Assembly (NCBI GenBank): GCA_910577845.1
Contig: CAJTNA010000003.1
Location: 74,095 to 138,094, forward strand
Origin: an uncultured Christensenella sp.
Lineage (GTDB): Bacteria > Bacillota > Clostridia > Christensenellales > UBA3700
DNA length: 64,000 nt
Direction of reading: 5' to 3'
The translations under genes and the position numbers were made by a program. Within the stretch, counting starts at the first letter, position 1; every line of letters begins with the position of its first letter. Positions 55,310-64,000 of this stretch are shown piece after piece. The notes beneath the pieces were generated by a model. The model ran no database searches. It was not told the DNA's origin and worked only from the letters and a program-made list of their open reading frames with translations.

Positions 55310-57046
55310 TTATTCATTATCAAAATCAAACTCTGCAAACTCACCAGACATTCTCTTTATTAGCATCTCAAACATATCATCTGACTCATATTCAAAGAAT
55401 GTACCTTGTCTTTTAATAATGTCAATATAATTTTTCAATTTTTTAGAACTACATTCCACAACACGTGCAACTTCCTCAATCATACTATTGCTAATTAACA
55501 CATAAGCATTACAGATTATTGCACCCGCCAATGCATATACATCTTGAAACTTTCGTTTTGTAATTTTCATTACCTCAAGTAATTCTTTCGCAGATGTAAT
55601 TAAATGAGCATTAAAGTCCTCAGTATAAATGCAACAATATGCAAAAGCATACATATATGCGTCATTATAGCATTGTGGATATTCCTCTATCCCCTCAATT
55701 GGTTCAAAAACAACTTTCTTGTTAATGCCAGCATATGGTAAATCAATCTCTCTTATACCACATACTAACAACGCATATAAAACACCAGCCTTCATTATAT
55801 TGGATAAAGCCCTAAAATGTATAATAATATCGATTTTTGAATGATTTTTTAATGTAAATTGATTTTTATAAGTTATTAAAAAGTCAATCACATCGTCCTC
55901 GTCCGCAGTTAAAAACAACATTTCAAATGCTTGCCAAAATTGCTCGTTACTAACCTTTTTGCCGGCTTTAACCTTAACTCCTATTTCCATCAATAGTTGT
56001 TTTGTCATATACCACATACTATCTGGAATATAGTTAATTGCGGATATTTTCAATTCATTTATATCAACCTTTAAAAAATATGGTAAAATACTACCTAAGC
56101 CAAAAATGCCATATGCAATATTGATTTTTCCAATAATTTTACTTGCACTACTTTTATCACCTATTTTTAAATAAGTCATAGTTTTCATAACCATAACTTC
56201 ATAATTATTTTGATAGTTATTTTCAACAGCAAATTGTTCAATAATTTCTAAGCATTTTTTATAGTCAGCTTTACCCTCAACAACAGTGCAAACAGATTTT
56301 AAACTTTCAATATTTGTTATTTCCATTCCAAGCATTTTATTGTAAAGAATAGTATCATCAAAAGTACTATCATTACTTTTAACTTGCAGATAAATAGCTA
56401 TTGCCTCAACGTCATCAGCAAATGTATTCATTCTGTGTAAACAAATCTTTAGCAATTTTTTCTCGTCAAAATAACCTAAATAATACAATGTCAGTTTTTC
56501 AAGCAACTCTTTATTTGTTGGTTGTTCCATTGCCAACTGCTCATACAATTCCATTGCCTCATCAATATTCCCTTCCGCAAGCAAAAATTGTGCGTGACTT
56601 TTTATTTTTTTAAACTTATATTCGTTATCTACAAGTACAAGTTTACGGCTTTCGCTGTTGTCTGTACATTCTTCATTATAATAATTTATCAAATAATTAT
56701 CATCCATAGTCAGCTTGCTTACTCTGCTATAAAGATAAAAAGCGTCCCTAAACTCGTCTTTATATTCTAAATACATATACAATTTAGCAAGTTCTCTATA
56801 AGCTAAGCTATTTTTATCATTTAAGATTGTGGCAGTTTTAAAAGCAAAAATAGCCTTGTCATAACTTTTCCAACTTGCATAAATTACACCTAACATATAA
56901 AATATATGTGACTTATCCGTAGGTGAAAATAACTCAATTTTATTATGAACATAATACACATAAGACCAATATTGATTATTTTTAAAATAACTTTGAGCTT
57001 TATTTAAAACAAAGCTTTGGTCAAGATTCAATTCATACTTAATCAT
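55310..57046 (-). CDS. TPR-repeat protein of unknown function
   Basis: The 578-residue protein has tetratricopeptide-like helices in the first ~330 residues (for example SHIFYMLGVIYASWKSYDKAIFAFKTA and AQFLLAEGNIDEAMELYEQLA) and a helical C-terminal half with no family I recognise. No signal peptide or membrane segment is seen. It is probably a cytosolic scaffold or regulatory protein. It is monocistronic, with a terminator at 55119-55153. The start follows a GGAGGCGAAT-type site. Confidence 0.75.
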   Translation of the reverse strand: MIKYELNLDQSFVLNKAQSYFKNNQYWSYVYYVHNKIELFSPTDKSHIFYMLGVIYASWKSYDKAIFAFKTATILNDKNSLAYRELAKLYMYLEYKDEFRDAFYLYSRVSKLTMDDNYLINYYNEECTDNSESRKLVLVDNEYKFKKIKSHAQFLLAEGNIDEAMELYEQLAMEQPTNKELLEKLTLYYLGYFDEKKLLKICLHRMNTFADDVEAIAIYLQVKSNDSTFDDTILYNKMLGMEITNIESLKSVCTVVEGKADYKKCLEIIEQFAVENNYQNNYEVMVMKTMTYLKIGDKSSASKIIGKINIAYGIFGLGSILPYFLKVDINELKISAINYIPDSMWYMTKQLLMEIGVKVKAGKKVSNEQFWQAFEMLFLTADEDDVIDFLITYKNQFTLKNHSKIDIIIHFRALSNIMKAGVLYALLVCGIREIDLPYAGINKKVVFEPIEGIEEYPQCYNDAYMYAFAYCCIYTEDFNAHLITSAKELLEVMKITKRKFQDVYALAGAIICNAYVLISNSMIEEVARVVECSSKKLKNYIDIIKRQGTFFEYESDDMFEMLIKRMSGEFAEFDFDNE

Positions 57047-57283
57047 ATTCGCCTCCGTTTAGATTTTTATAATTTTCTATTTCTAAAATGCAAAAACATT
57101 AATACTTGTAATTACTAATAATATTTAAAAATATATTTCAAAATAATTATTTCATAATTTAGTAAAGTATTTCAATTAAAGAATAATTATAATAAGAAAA
57201 CTTACACTTAACATTAATTAAAAAATCCTAATTGATTTAAAAATTAATAATTATAAAAATAACTAATGTACGTCCTATAAATA

Positions 57284-58156
57284 TTATTTTTTACTTTTCA
57301 ATATTTCATTTACTTTTTCTCTATTAAAAGTATAGTACTTATTGCAAAAATCACAATGTATTTCAATTTTACCAATACTATTCAAAATATCCTCAATCTC
57401 TGCCCTATCAATAGATTTGACGATATTTTCCATTCTTTCCTCACTACACCTACACTCAAACCTTGGTTGAATTGCAGGCATAAGTTTACACTCAAAATGA
57501 CCAAAGTTATCATCAATAATTTGTTCCGCACTTTTCTCGCCAATCATATCTGCAAAATTTACAAAATTCCTTACAATATCTTGTAAAATAACAATTATTT
57601 CCTCCTCGCAATTTGGCATAGGTTGTACAATAATCGCACCGCAAGATTTCACCTTGCCATTTTTAATAATCGCACCACTTGCAACAGCAGAAGGCAATCC
57701 CTCACTTGTAGTAAAGTAATATGCAAAGTCACTGTCAATACTGCCATTTACTAATTGAGTTTTTCCAACATAAGGATTTTTTAGACCAAAATCTTTTATA
57801 ACTGTTATACTTCCCTCTTTTCCGACACATTCAGCAATGTCATATTTACCATTGCTATCTTTTGCGACATTAGGCTGTCTTTCTTGCACAAAACCTCTAA
57901 CAATACCGCCAGTTTCACCTGCAACAATTATCTTTCCACATTTACCTATCCCGTCAATAGATATACTCAATCTAATATTTGTGCCTTTGATACCACTTGA
58001 CATAAAAGCACCTATTGCAAGTACTCTACCAAGCACTTCACTTGCAACATCATTAGTTTGTTGTTTATCCACTGCCACTTGACATAATTCTTTTGCATCC
58101 ACAACACTTACAATTGCTTTACCGCCAAATAAAATCGCTTTTTGTATAACATCCAT
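57284..58156 (-). CDS. hslO: Hsp33 redox-regulated chaperone
   Basis: Hsp33 is a cytosolic holdase activated by oxidation. The 290-residue protein fits the family length. It has the N-terminal domain with AIGAFMSSGIKG and GKCGKIIVAGETGG, and the C-terminal zinc site CxC-x(~30)-CxxC (CRCSEERMENI then HCDFCNKYY). All four Cys are present, so redox switching should work. Neighbours are a TPR protein and a methyltransferase with gaps above 150 bases, so it is likely expressed alone. The start is preceded by GAGGTTTTG. Confidence 0.95.
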   Translation of the reverse strand: MDVIQKAILFGGKAIVSVVDAKELCQVAVDKQQTNDVASEVLGRVLAIGAFMSSGIKGTNIRLSISIDGIGKCGKIIVAGETGGIVRGFVQERQPNVAKDSNGKYDIAECVGKEGSITVIKDFGLKNPYVGKTQLVNGSIDSDFAYYFTTSEGLPSAVASGAIIKNGKVKSCGAIIVQPMPNCEEEIIVILQDIVRNFVNFADMIGEKSAEQIIDDNFGHFECKLMPAIQPRFECRCSEERMENIVKSIDRAEIEDILNSIGKIEIHCDFCNKYYTFNREKVNEILKSKK

Positions 58157-58331
58157 TTCAAAACCTCTTTCGCTTATCTATTTTATATTTTAAATAATTC
58201 ATTTATAAAATTTAATAATAGTAATATTAAATTAATTAGCTATTTTATAAACAATGCCACAAATTAAATACAACTTTATATAAACAATCTATTACATTAT
58301 TAGTTTCAATTGGTATCCATTAATACCTTAA

Positions 58332-59048
58332 TTATTTTACTTTCTTACATATAAATAGTAACCTAATACTTTTATCCGTTATATCACAAAATTTTTCGCC
58401 GTCAAAAACTTGCACATCAAAACCACTCTTTTCCAACAATTCAGTCACAAATCTTTGCTCGTGAATATATTGAGTGTGGCTCTCATCAAATCTTTTATAA
58501 AGTTCCCCACAAGGCTCAAACATAGTTATATTCATTTTTATTTTATCAGCATAAAGCTCGTTTGTCCACAAATATGTATAGTCATCCATATCCTCAAAAA
58601 ATACATTATTGCCAATTAGTTCTGTTAGTTTATATTTACTGCTAATATCAAATATAAAGTAACCTCCAGTTTTTAAATAGCTACTTATTTTTTCAAATAC
58701 TTTACCTAAGCTATCACTATCAATATAATTAAAGCCATCACTTACCGCAACTACACCATTCACCTTTGACAGCGGTGTAAAATTTTGCAAATCACTATGC
58801 ACAAACTGCAAGTATCCTCTGTTTTTAAAATTATTATTGATTGCAATATCCAACATTTCCTTACAATTATCAACTGCAATCACGCTATCTGCAACCTTGA
58901 CTAAAAAACTGGTAAAAGCACCACTTCCGCAAGCAAGTTCAACAACTTTGCCAGTCAAGTAGTGCTTAATAAATTCAAAATATTGTGAATAGTCAAAATC
59001 GGTATTAGCTTTATCGTAAATTTTTGCTAAACTTGAATAAGCATTCAT
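58332..59048 (-). CDS. SAM-dependent methyltransferase, class I
   Basis: The 238-residue protein has the motif I sequence VVELACGSGAFTSFLVK with a following acidic post-motif (VIAVDNCKEM) and the methyltransferase-type NGVVAVSDGFNYI, and resembles small class I methyltransferases such as those in many Firmicutes near unknown substrates. I chose ATG at 59048 because it begins the conserved NAYSSLAKIYDK opening and is 4 bases after the upstream stop. The frame extends further but without a start site. It follows the DUF624 gene in the same direction. Confidence 0.8.
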   Translation of the reverse strand: MNAYSSLAKIYDKANTDFDYSQYFEFIKHYLTGKVVELACGSGAFTSFLVKVADSVIAVDNCKEMLDIAINNNFKNRGYLQFVHSDLQNFTPLSKVNGVVAVSDGFNYIDSDSLGKVFEKISSYLKTGGYFIFDISSKYKLTELIGNNVFFEDMDDYTYLWTNELYADKIKMNITMFEPCGELYKRFDESHTQYIHEQRFVTELLEKSGFDVQVFDGEKFCDITDKSIRLLFICKKVK

Positions 59049-59052
59049 TATT

Positions 59053-60066
59053 TTACCTTTTTTTCTTTTTATTTTTATTGTTATTCTTACGTCCTTCATT
59101 TGCAGCTTTACGGCGTTCTTTTTCTTGAGTATACAACATATTTTGATAAAGCACTTGAGTGTAATTATCTGCAACATAAACACCAAAGCATTGGATAGCT
59201 GTTGTATATGCTACAAACCCAAACAAACCGAATGTTGCGAGCAATAACATCTTTGTTAAGCTTGACCAAATAAATGCAATTGGTAAACCTATAAATAAAA
59301 TAGTCAAGAAAGTTTCAGCCAATAAAAGTGCTACTGCAAGCAAAGTGCTATTTTTAATTTTATCTTTATTGCTAAAGTTATACATTGTAACCATTGGCAG
59401 ATATTGTAGCATAAAATAGATTACTACCAAAGCTATTAAACAAGCTAAAATCATAACAAACCACATATACCAGCTTGTTAGTCCAGATGCAACCAAATAT
59501 AAATAACCGAATATTGAGGCAATAACACCATAAGCAACTACGCCAATAACTGTAAAAGCTATAGTGTAAGGCAACCAATATTTTTTAATACCACGGAAAA
59601 AATGACGAACTTTAATTTTTGCACCCCAAGCAACATTACGGCTAGAATAAAACAAGCCAGACATTGCAACACCAATCAAAGTAAAGCAAGGAATTATTAA
59701 GGAATAAAACATTAATCTAAATAAATATATACCTTTTACTGCTAAAATTGTATCGTTAGTGCCACCAATAAAACCAAAACCAAGGTCACCAACAAAGTTA
59801 AACGCATTATCAGCTATCCACTTTTGCTCCAAGTTTGGCATTACAAATAATAACGCAATAAAAGGTGCTGCAAACAACAAACAAATCAAATTTTGCAATA
59901 CTAAACTGCCATAATTGAATTTAAAAGTACGCCACCAGTGACGGAACATACTCCCCTCGATAGCACTTCTGTTTATGCTTAAGTCATTGCCTAAGGTCAT
60001 ATTTTGCAAAACTCTTAAAGCAAATGATTGTTTTTCTGATTTTTGTTTGTTTACTGTTTTTGCCAT
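59053..60066 (-). CDS. DUF624 (YesL-like) membrane protein with Lys-rich C-terminus
   Basis: The 337-residue protein resembles the YesL/DUF624 family, with about five or six membrane helices (near 50-75, 105-150, 175-200, 205-230, 245-290) and a conserved-looking RNVAWGAKIKVRHFFRGIKKYWLP. DUF624 genes are often near sugar transport operons, but the function is unknown. The last ~20 residues are Lys/Asn-rich. It is followed by the methyltransferase gene with only 4 bases between. The start lies behind a AGGAG-type site (CTCCT on plus strand). Confidence 0.82.
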   Translation of the reverse strand: MAKTVNKQKSEKQSFALRVLQNMTLGNDLSINRSAIEGSMFRHWWRTFKFNYGSLVLQNLICLLFAAPFIALLFVMPNLEQKWIADNAFNFVGDLGFGFIGGTNDTILAVKGIYLFRLMFYSLIIPCFTLIGVAMSGLFYSSRNVAWGAKIKVRHFFRGIKKYWLPYTIAFTVIGVVAYGVIASIFGYLYLVASGLTSWYMWFVMILACLIALVVIYFMLQYLPMVTMYNFSNKDKIKNSTLLAVALLLAETFLTILFIGLPIAFIWSSLTKMLLLATFGLFGFVAYTTAIQCFGVYVADNYTQVLYQNMLYTQEKERRKAANEGRKNNNKNKKKKR

Positions 60067-60402
60067 AAAAAACTCCTATACTTGATTATTTATCTAATTA
60101 AAGATTTAAATAATTTCTAAATTCTAGTGGTCGCAAATAATCCATAATAATATTTTGCTGTAACTAGATAATTGTAACAAGTTGACTTGCAATATAAGTA
60201 ATTGCAACAACAATTTTAAATTTTTTAGCAATTTAAAATTTAATCTTTTTATCAAAGTTATGCTGTTACAAAAGATAAATAGCTAAATTAGTCGCCTAAT
60301 CAAATTATCGCATAAAATTAATAATAAATACATTATTTTATATAACTATATTCTACTATACACTAAAATTAAAAAAATATCAATTAAATTGCACCAAATC
60401 TT

Positions 60403-60431
60403 TTGACAAATTAAAAAAAATGTGATATTAT
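60403..60431 (+). promoter_or_regulatory. Strong sigma-A promoter of the asd-dapA-dapB operon
   Basis: TTGACA (60403-60408), 17 bases, TATTAT (60426-60431). Transcription would start about 15 bases before the riboswitch. Confidence 0.9.
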
Positions 60432-60449
60432 TGTGTAAAATATAAATAG

Positions 60450-60618
60450 ATGCTAATAGAGGAGCAATCAGCAATAGTATGTCAGCCGATTGGTATGCAA
60501 TTACCGACTGAGTGAAAGGGTATGATTGCCGAGGTCTTAATCATATTGCAGTGGTTAAGGTTGGGTATAAGGCTAAATCCTTATAACTGTCATCTTGGAT
60601 GGAGTACTATTATGCTAG
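60450..60618 (+). promoter_or_regulatory. Lysine riboswitch (L-box)
   Basis: The conserved core elements of the lysine riboswitch occur in order: AGAGGAGCAATCAG (60459-60472), AGTATGTCAG, GTGAAAGGG (60512-60520), ATTGCCGAGGTC, GGTTGGGTATAAGGC, TAACTGTCATC (60584-60594) and TGGAGTACTAT. TAATAG near 60455 pairs with CTATTA near 60608 to close P1. It precedes asd-dapA-dapB, the pathway to diaminopimelate and lysine. By known precedent lysine binding favours the terminator that follows. Confidence 0.95.
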
Positions 60619-60639
60619 CGATAAATGGTAATTTTTATT

Positions 60640-60666
60640 GCAGTACGATAGTCGTACTGCTTTTTT
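60640..60666 (+). terminator. Riboswitch-controlled terminator
   Basis: GCAGTACGA / TCGTACTGC with a TAG loop and T6, between the lysine aptamer and asd. Confidence 0.93.
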
Positions 60667-60747
60667 AATATCCAAATATCAAATTATATTATCAAATTGT
60701 ATTTAATTTTTAAAAGTTATTCTATAATAACTTTTTCGGAGGTTTAT

Positions 60748-61746
60748 ATGAAAAAATTTAATGTTGCTGTTGTAGGTGCTACTGGTATGGTTGGTAGCAA
60801 ATTCTTGGAAGTTTTAAGCGAAAGAAATCTTCCTGTAGAAAACTACTATCTTTTTGCTTCAAGCAAAAGTGCGGGTAAAGTTATAGACTTTATGGGCAAA
60901 CCTCATACTGTTATTGAACTTACTAATGAAAATATTGCAAAATACCCAGTTGATTTTGCATTATTCTCTGCTGGCGGTGGCACATCTGCTAAATTTGCTC
61001 CTGAATTTGTTAAAAATGGTGCTGTTGTAGTTGATAACTCTAGCCAATGGCGTATGTACGACAATGTACCTCTAGTAGTTCCAGAGGTTAACCCAGACGA
61101 TATTGATTGGAACGAAGGTATCATTGCAAACCCTAACTGCTCAACAATTCAAGCAATGGTTGCATTAAAGCCATTACACGATAAATACACTATTAAGCGT
61201 ATTGTATACAGCACATACCAAGCTGTTTCTGGTGCTGGCGTTGCTGGATATAACGATTTGGTTGAGGGTGTTAAAGGTGCTGAGCCTAAAAAGTTCCCTT
61301 ACCCTATCTTTAACAACGTTCTTCCTCACATTGATGTATTCTTGCCAAACGGCTATACTAAAGAAGAAGAAAAAATGATGAAAGAAACTCAAAAAATTCT
61401 TGACAAAAACATCAAAGTTACTGCTACTACAGTAAGAGTACCAGTTTTAAACAGCCATAGTGAGTCAATCAATGTTGAGTTTGAAAAACCTTGTACTTTG
61501 GAAGGTATTTATGAAGCTTTGAGAGGTGCTGAGAACGTTATCCTTTATGATGACCCAGCAAACTTGAAATACCCAATGCCTATTATCTCAAGCGGTCACG
61601 ATGAAACTTATGTTGGTCGTGTAAGAATTGACGAAACAGTTCCAAGCGGTTGTAACCTATGGGTAGTTGCTGACAATATCCGTAAAGGTGCTGCAACTAA
61701 TGCTGTACAAATTATGCAAAAATTGATGGAGAAAAAGTCTAAGTAA
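60748..61746 (+). CDS. asd: Aspartate-semialdehyde dehydrogenase
   Basis: Asd reduces aspartyl phosphate to aspartate semialdehyde using NADPH. The 332-residue product has the NADP-binding VAVVGATGMVG near residue 6, the catalytic Cys131 in NPNCSTIQ, the VSGAGVAG loop and a His/Arg pair in the C-terminal catalytic region (LNSHSESINVEF). The frame is open upstream, but ATG at 60748 has a CGGAGG site 7 bases before it and begins the conserved fold. It is the first gene of asd-dapA-dapB under the lysine riboswitch. Confidence 0.96.
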   Translation: MKKFNVAVVGATGMVGSKFLEVLSERNLPVENYYLFASSKSAGKVIDFMGKPHTVIELTNENIAKYPVDFALFSAGGGTSAKFAPEFVKNGAVVVDNSSQWRMYDNVPLVVPEVNPDDIDWNEGIIANPNCSTIQAMVALKPLHDKYTIKRIVYSTYQAVSGAGVAGYNDLVEGVKGAEPKKFPYPIFNNVLPHIDVFLPNGYTKEEEKMMKETQKILDKNIKVTATTVRVPVLNSHSESINVEFEKPCTLEGIYEALRGAENVILYDDPANLKYPMPIISSGHDETYVGRVRIDETVPSGCNLWVVADNIRKGAATNAVQIMQKLMEKKSK

Positions 61747-61774
61747 TTTTTATTAAGCCGATTAGGAGGTTATT

Positions 61775-62653
61775 ATGTTCTCAGGTGTAGCTACTGCCCT
61801 AATTACGCCATTTAATTTTAAAGGTGTAGATTTTGATGCTTACGGCAGACTAATAGAAGACCAAATTGCAAACGGAATTGATGCACTTGTTGTTTTAGGT
61901 ACAACTGGTGAAGCTACTACAATGACTCACGAAGAAAAAGTAGAAACAATTAAATTTGCAATCAAAAAAATAAACAAAAGAGTACCAGTTATAGTAGGAA
62001 CTGGTTCAAATTGCACGGCAACTGCTGTACAAAATAGTATTGAGGCGGAAAAACTTGGTGCAGATATGCTTCTTGTTGTAACACCTTACTATAACAAATG
62101 CACAGAGGAAGGCTTAATTGCTCACTACTCTCAAATTGCACAAAGTGTTAATGTTCCAATTATTACTTACAACGTTCCTGGTAGGACTGGCGTAAATATG
62201 ACAGCAAAAACTATTAAAGCACTTGCAAATATACCTAACATAGTTGCAGTTAAAGAAGCAAGTGGCAATATTAGTCAAATTGCTAGCATTATTGGTGCAG
62301 TTCGTAGCAGTGATTTCAAGGTATACAGTGGCGATGACGGCATTATTTTACCAGTTATGAGTATGGGTGCTCAAGGCTTAATTAGCGTTGCTAGTAATAT
62401 TATTCCTAAACAAATGGTTGATATGGTACACGCTGTACAAAATGGTGATATGCAACTTGCACAAGACCTATTCTTTAAATATCGTGGATTAATGGAAGTT
62501 ATGTTTTGTGAAACTAATCCTATCCCAGTTAAGTTTGCTTGTTCAAAATTGGGCTTTGGTGAAAACTTACCACGCTTACCATTGACACCTATATCTGAAA
62601 CTGGCAAAATAAAAGTTTTGGACGAAATGTACAATGTTGGCTTGATTAAGTAA
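61775..62653 (+). CDS. dapA: 4-hydroxy-tetrahydrodipicolinate synthase
   Basis: DapA condenses pyruvate with aspartate semialdehyde. The 292-residue protein has GTTGEATTM, the YYNKCTEEG loop, YNVPGRTGVNM with the proton-relay Tyr, and Lys160 (AVKEASGNI) as the Schiff-base residue. Length and blocks are typical. AGGAGG precedes the start. It follows asd by 28 bases and precedes dapB by 16 bases. Confidence 0.97.
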   Translation: MFSGVATALITPFNFKGVDFDAYGRLIEDQIANGIDALVVLGTTGEATTMTHEEKVETIKFAIKKINKRVPVIVGTGSNCTATAVQNSIEAEKLGADMLLVVTPYYNKCTEEGLIAHYSQIAQSVNVPIITYNVPGRTGVNMTAKTIKALANIPNIVAVKEASGNISQIASIIGAVRSSDFKVYSGDDGIILPVMSMGAQGLISVASNIIPKQMVDMVHAVQNGDMQLAQDLFFKYRGLMEVMFCETNPIPVKFACSKLGFGENLPRLPLTPISETGKIKVLDEMYNVGLIK

Positions 62654-62669
62654 AACTATGGAGGATTGA

Positions 62670-63437
62670 ATGACAAAAGTATTAATATGGGGTATTGGTG
62701 GCAGAATGGGTAGAACCTTGCTGGAATGCCTTAATAAAAACGAATATACACAAGCAATTGGTGGCGTAGACAAATTTGCAAAGCAATCTGATTTTTCTAT
62801 TCCAGTATTCAATAATTTATCTGACATCAATGTAAAAGCTGATGTAATTATTGATTTTTCAAGAGCTGAAGCAATTTATGATATCTTGCCTTACGCAAAG
62901 GAACATAAAATACCAGTAGTATTATGCACCACTGGTTACAACGAATTGGATTTAGATTACATAAATGAAATGTCTAAGGAGTTACCACTATTCAAATCAA
63001 GCAATATGTCACTTGGCATAAACTTACTAATTGATTTAGTTAAAAAGGCTACTAACCTACTTGGTGAAAACTTTGATATTGAATTAATTGAACAACATCA
63101 TAATGTGAAAGTTGATAGTCCATCTGGTACTGCAATCACAATTGCTGACGCAATCAATGAGGAAATGAACAATACTTTGGAATTTAAGTTTGGTAGACAC
63201 AATAACAATGAAAGACGTAAAAAGAATGAATTAGGTATTCACGCTGTACGAGGTGGTACAATAGTTGGTAGACACGAAGTGCTATTCCTTGGCAATGATG
63301 AAAATATCACTATTAAACACGAGTCAAACTCAAAAGCTGTATTCGCTGAGGGTGCAGTAAAAGCAAGTATTTATATTGCAAGCATTAAAAAAGCTGGCAT
63401 TTATAATATGAATGACTTAATTCAATCATTGAATTAA
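62670..63437 (+). CDS. dapB: 4-hydroxy-tetrahydrodipicolinate reductase
   Basis: DapB makes tetrahydrodipicolinate, the branch to diaminopimelate and lysine. The 255-residue protein has the nucleotide-binding VLIWGIGGRMGR, the conserved TTGYNE, and the substrate/catalytic signature EQHHNVKVDSPSGTA. A GGAGG site precedes the start. It ends the riboswitch-controlled unit. No terminator follows directly; the first one is 390 bases downstream at 63827-63858. Confidence 0.97.
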   Translation: MTKVLIWGIGGRMGRTLLECLNKNEYTQAIGGVDKFAKQSDFSIPVFNNLSDINVKADVIIDFSRAEAIYDILPYAKEHKIPVVLCTTGYNELDLDYINEMSKELPLFKSSNMSLGINLLIDLVKKATNLLGENFDIELIEQHHNVKVDSPSGTAITIADAINEEMNNTLEFKFGRHNNNERRKKNELGIHAVRGGTIVGRHEVLFLGNDENITIKHESNSKAVFAEGAVKASIYIASIKKAGIYNMNDLIQSLN

Positions 63438-63510
63438 TCGTTTTTATTGGTATAGTCATAAAAGTAATTCCGTAAATAGCAATATATATTCAAAGTAATT
63501 GATTGCTTAA

Positions 63511-63538
63511 TTGCAAAAACGATTTGCTTAAATATAAT
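63511..63538 (+). promoter_or_regulatory. Possible promoter downstream of dapB
   Basis: TTGCAA (63511-63516), 16 bases, TATAAT (63533-63538). It would start a transcript near 63545 covering the tandem repeat and ending at the terminator. Confidence 0.6.
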
Positions 63539-63560
63539 CAATCTCTTTAAGTATCTATAA

Positions 63561-63746
63561 ATTAATCGTTTTACCATTTAAATATGCTTTTGCAGAAATG
63601 CTTGGTGTTTTGGTTGAGAGAGAGGCACGTAACTCCTAAATCAAGTAAAATTAATTAATCGCTCACCACTTAAAGATACATTTTACAGAAATATTTGGTG
63701 AGTTGATTGAGCCATAGGACGTGTGCTTAAAAAACATATTTATATT
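63561..63746 (+). repeat. Tandem 93-base repeat with potential RNA stems
   Basis: Two diverged copies start at 63561 and 63654 (both ATTAATCG, then an ACCA block, CAGAAAT, TTGGTG, a GTTGA/ATTGA piece and a GACGT/CACGT end). Copy two can form a 7-bp stem (CTCACCA 662-668 with TGGTGAG 696-702). Copy one keeps a shorter ACCA/TGGT stem. There is no coding frame with a ribosome binding site. It may be part of the dapB 3' region or a separate RNA. Confidence 0.6.
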
Positions 63747-63826
63747 AGGTTGCATAAATTATTTAGCAATTTAATTAGTAAATTTTTACTTTTAAATACC
63801 ATACATATTATTTTAATCTAACACAT

Positions 63827-63858
63827 AAATGCGAGATTTTATCAAAAATCTCGCATTT
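63827..63858 (+). terminator. Intrinsic terminator downstream of the tandem repeat
   Basis: AAATGCGAGATTTT / AAAATCTCGCATTT with a 4-base loop and T-rich tail. It ends the dap operon transcript or the candidate RNA. Nothing is seen between it and the window end. Confidence 0.9.
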
Positions 63859-64000
63859 AGTTTTATTTTTATATTAAAGATGTGCCATAAATTTAAATAA
63901 AAATAACTGTGCTTTAAATATTACTTTATTTCAAATATTAAGTACAATATAAATTATGTGTCGTTAAATTTGAGAAAACTCAAATTTAAACAAAAGCTAA

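Overview
This window is strongly AT-rich and reads as a chromosome segment of an anaerobic, spore-forming, low-GC Gram-positive bacterium of the class Clostridia, probably an uncultured gut lineage. The reasons are a SpoIVA homologue, a PdaB-like deacetylase, a GlgC/GlgD glycogen pair, an anaerobic sulfatase-maturase-type radical SAM enzyme, cobalamin-dependent MetH with its reactivation domain on a separate protein, and consensus sigma-A promoters with GGAGG-type ribosome binding sites. The lineage is an inference; no rRNA gene is present. Most genes lie on the minus strand. The plus-strand groups are at about 11.9, 18.3-21.6, 25.7-31.3, 32.2-37.0 and 60.7-63.4 kb.

Layout. 1-0.64 kb: 3' part of a DUF1624 membrane acyltransferase. 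0.7-9.6 kb (minus): complete glycogen cluster glgB-glgC-glgD-glgA, plus glgP behind its own promoter. 10.2-11.7 kb: spoIVA. 11.9-12.6 kb: SGNH hydrolase. 12.9-16.8 kb (minus): metF, MetH-reactivation protein and metH. 17-18.1 kb: radical SAM/SPASM protein. 18.3-21.6 kb (plus): YjbR-like protein, then a double-DUF1538 membrane protein with two PII-like proteins. 22-25.1 kb (minus): two Sel1-repeat proteins. 25.7-31.3 kb: tyrosine recombinase, tRNA-Ser(GCU), an ABC-F ribosome-protection-type ATPase behind a leader-peptide/terminator region, a small monooxygenase-fold protein and an amidase-like protein with two peptidoglycan-binding domains. 32.2-37.0 kb: a 1586-residue membrane-anchored M60-type metalloprotease. 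37-38.6 kb: gene-free, repeat-rich DNA with a fragment of the neighbouring lipoprotein gene. 38.6-45.2 kb (minus): lipoprotein, two MFS sugar transporters and a cytoplasmic GH20 hexosaminidase. 45.4-60.1 kb (minus): housekeeping and envelope genes (SSB-like, PdaB-like, a structured RNA, two membrane proteins, HAD phosphatase, valS, pgsA, YkvI-like, TPR protein, hslO, methyltransferase, DUF624 protein). 60.4-63.4 kb (plus): a lysine riboswitch controlling asd-dapA-dapB. 63.5-63.9 kb: a promoter, a tandem 93-nt repeat and a terminator, possibly a separate RNA.

How the parts fit. Glycogen storage and breakdown are encoded together. The M60 protease, GH20, two sugar transporters and the radical SAM maturase suggest growth on host glycoproteins such as mucin. 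Lysine/diaminopimelate synthesis is set by lysine through the riboswitch.

The most unusual theme is long low-complexity charged tails on unrelated proteins. Lys/Ala/Thr-rich, histone-H1-like tails sit on GlgP (C-terminal), GlgA (N-terminal) and the cytoplasmic side of the M60 protease. More mixed charged tails sit on the PII-like pair, one MFS transporter, the lipoprotein and PgsA. Other leads are the probable attenuation leader of the ABC-F gene, an amidase fold that seems to lack a zinc ligand, an unassigned structured RNA at 47.4-47.6 kb, and the tandem RNA-like repeat after dapB.
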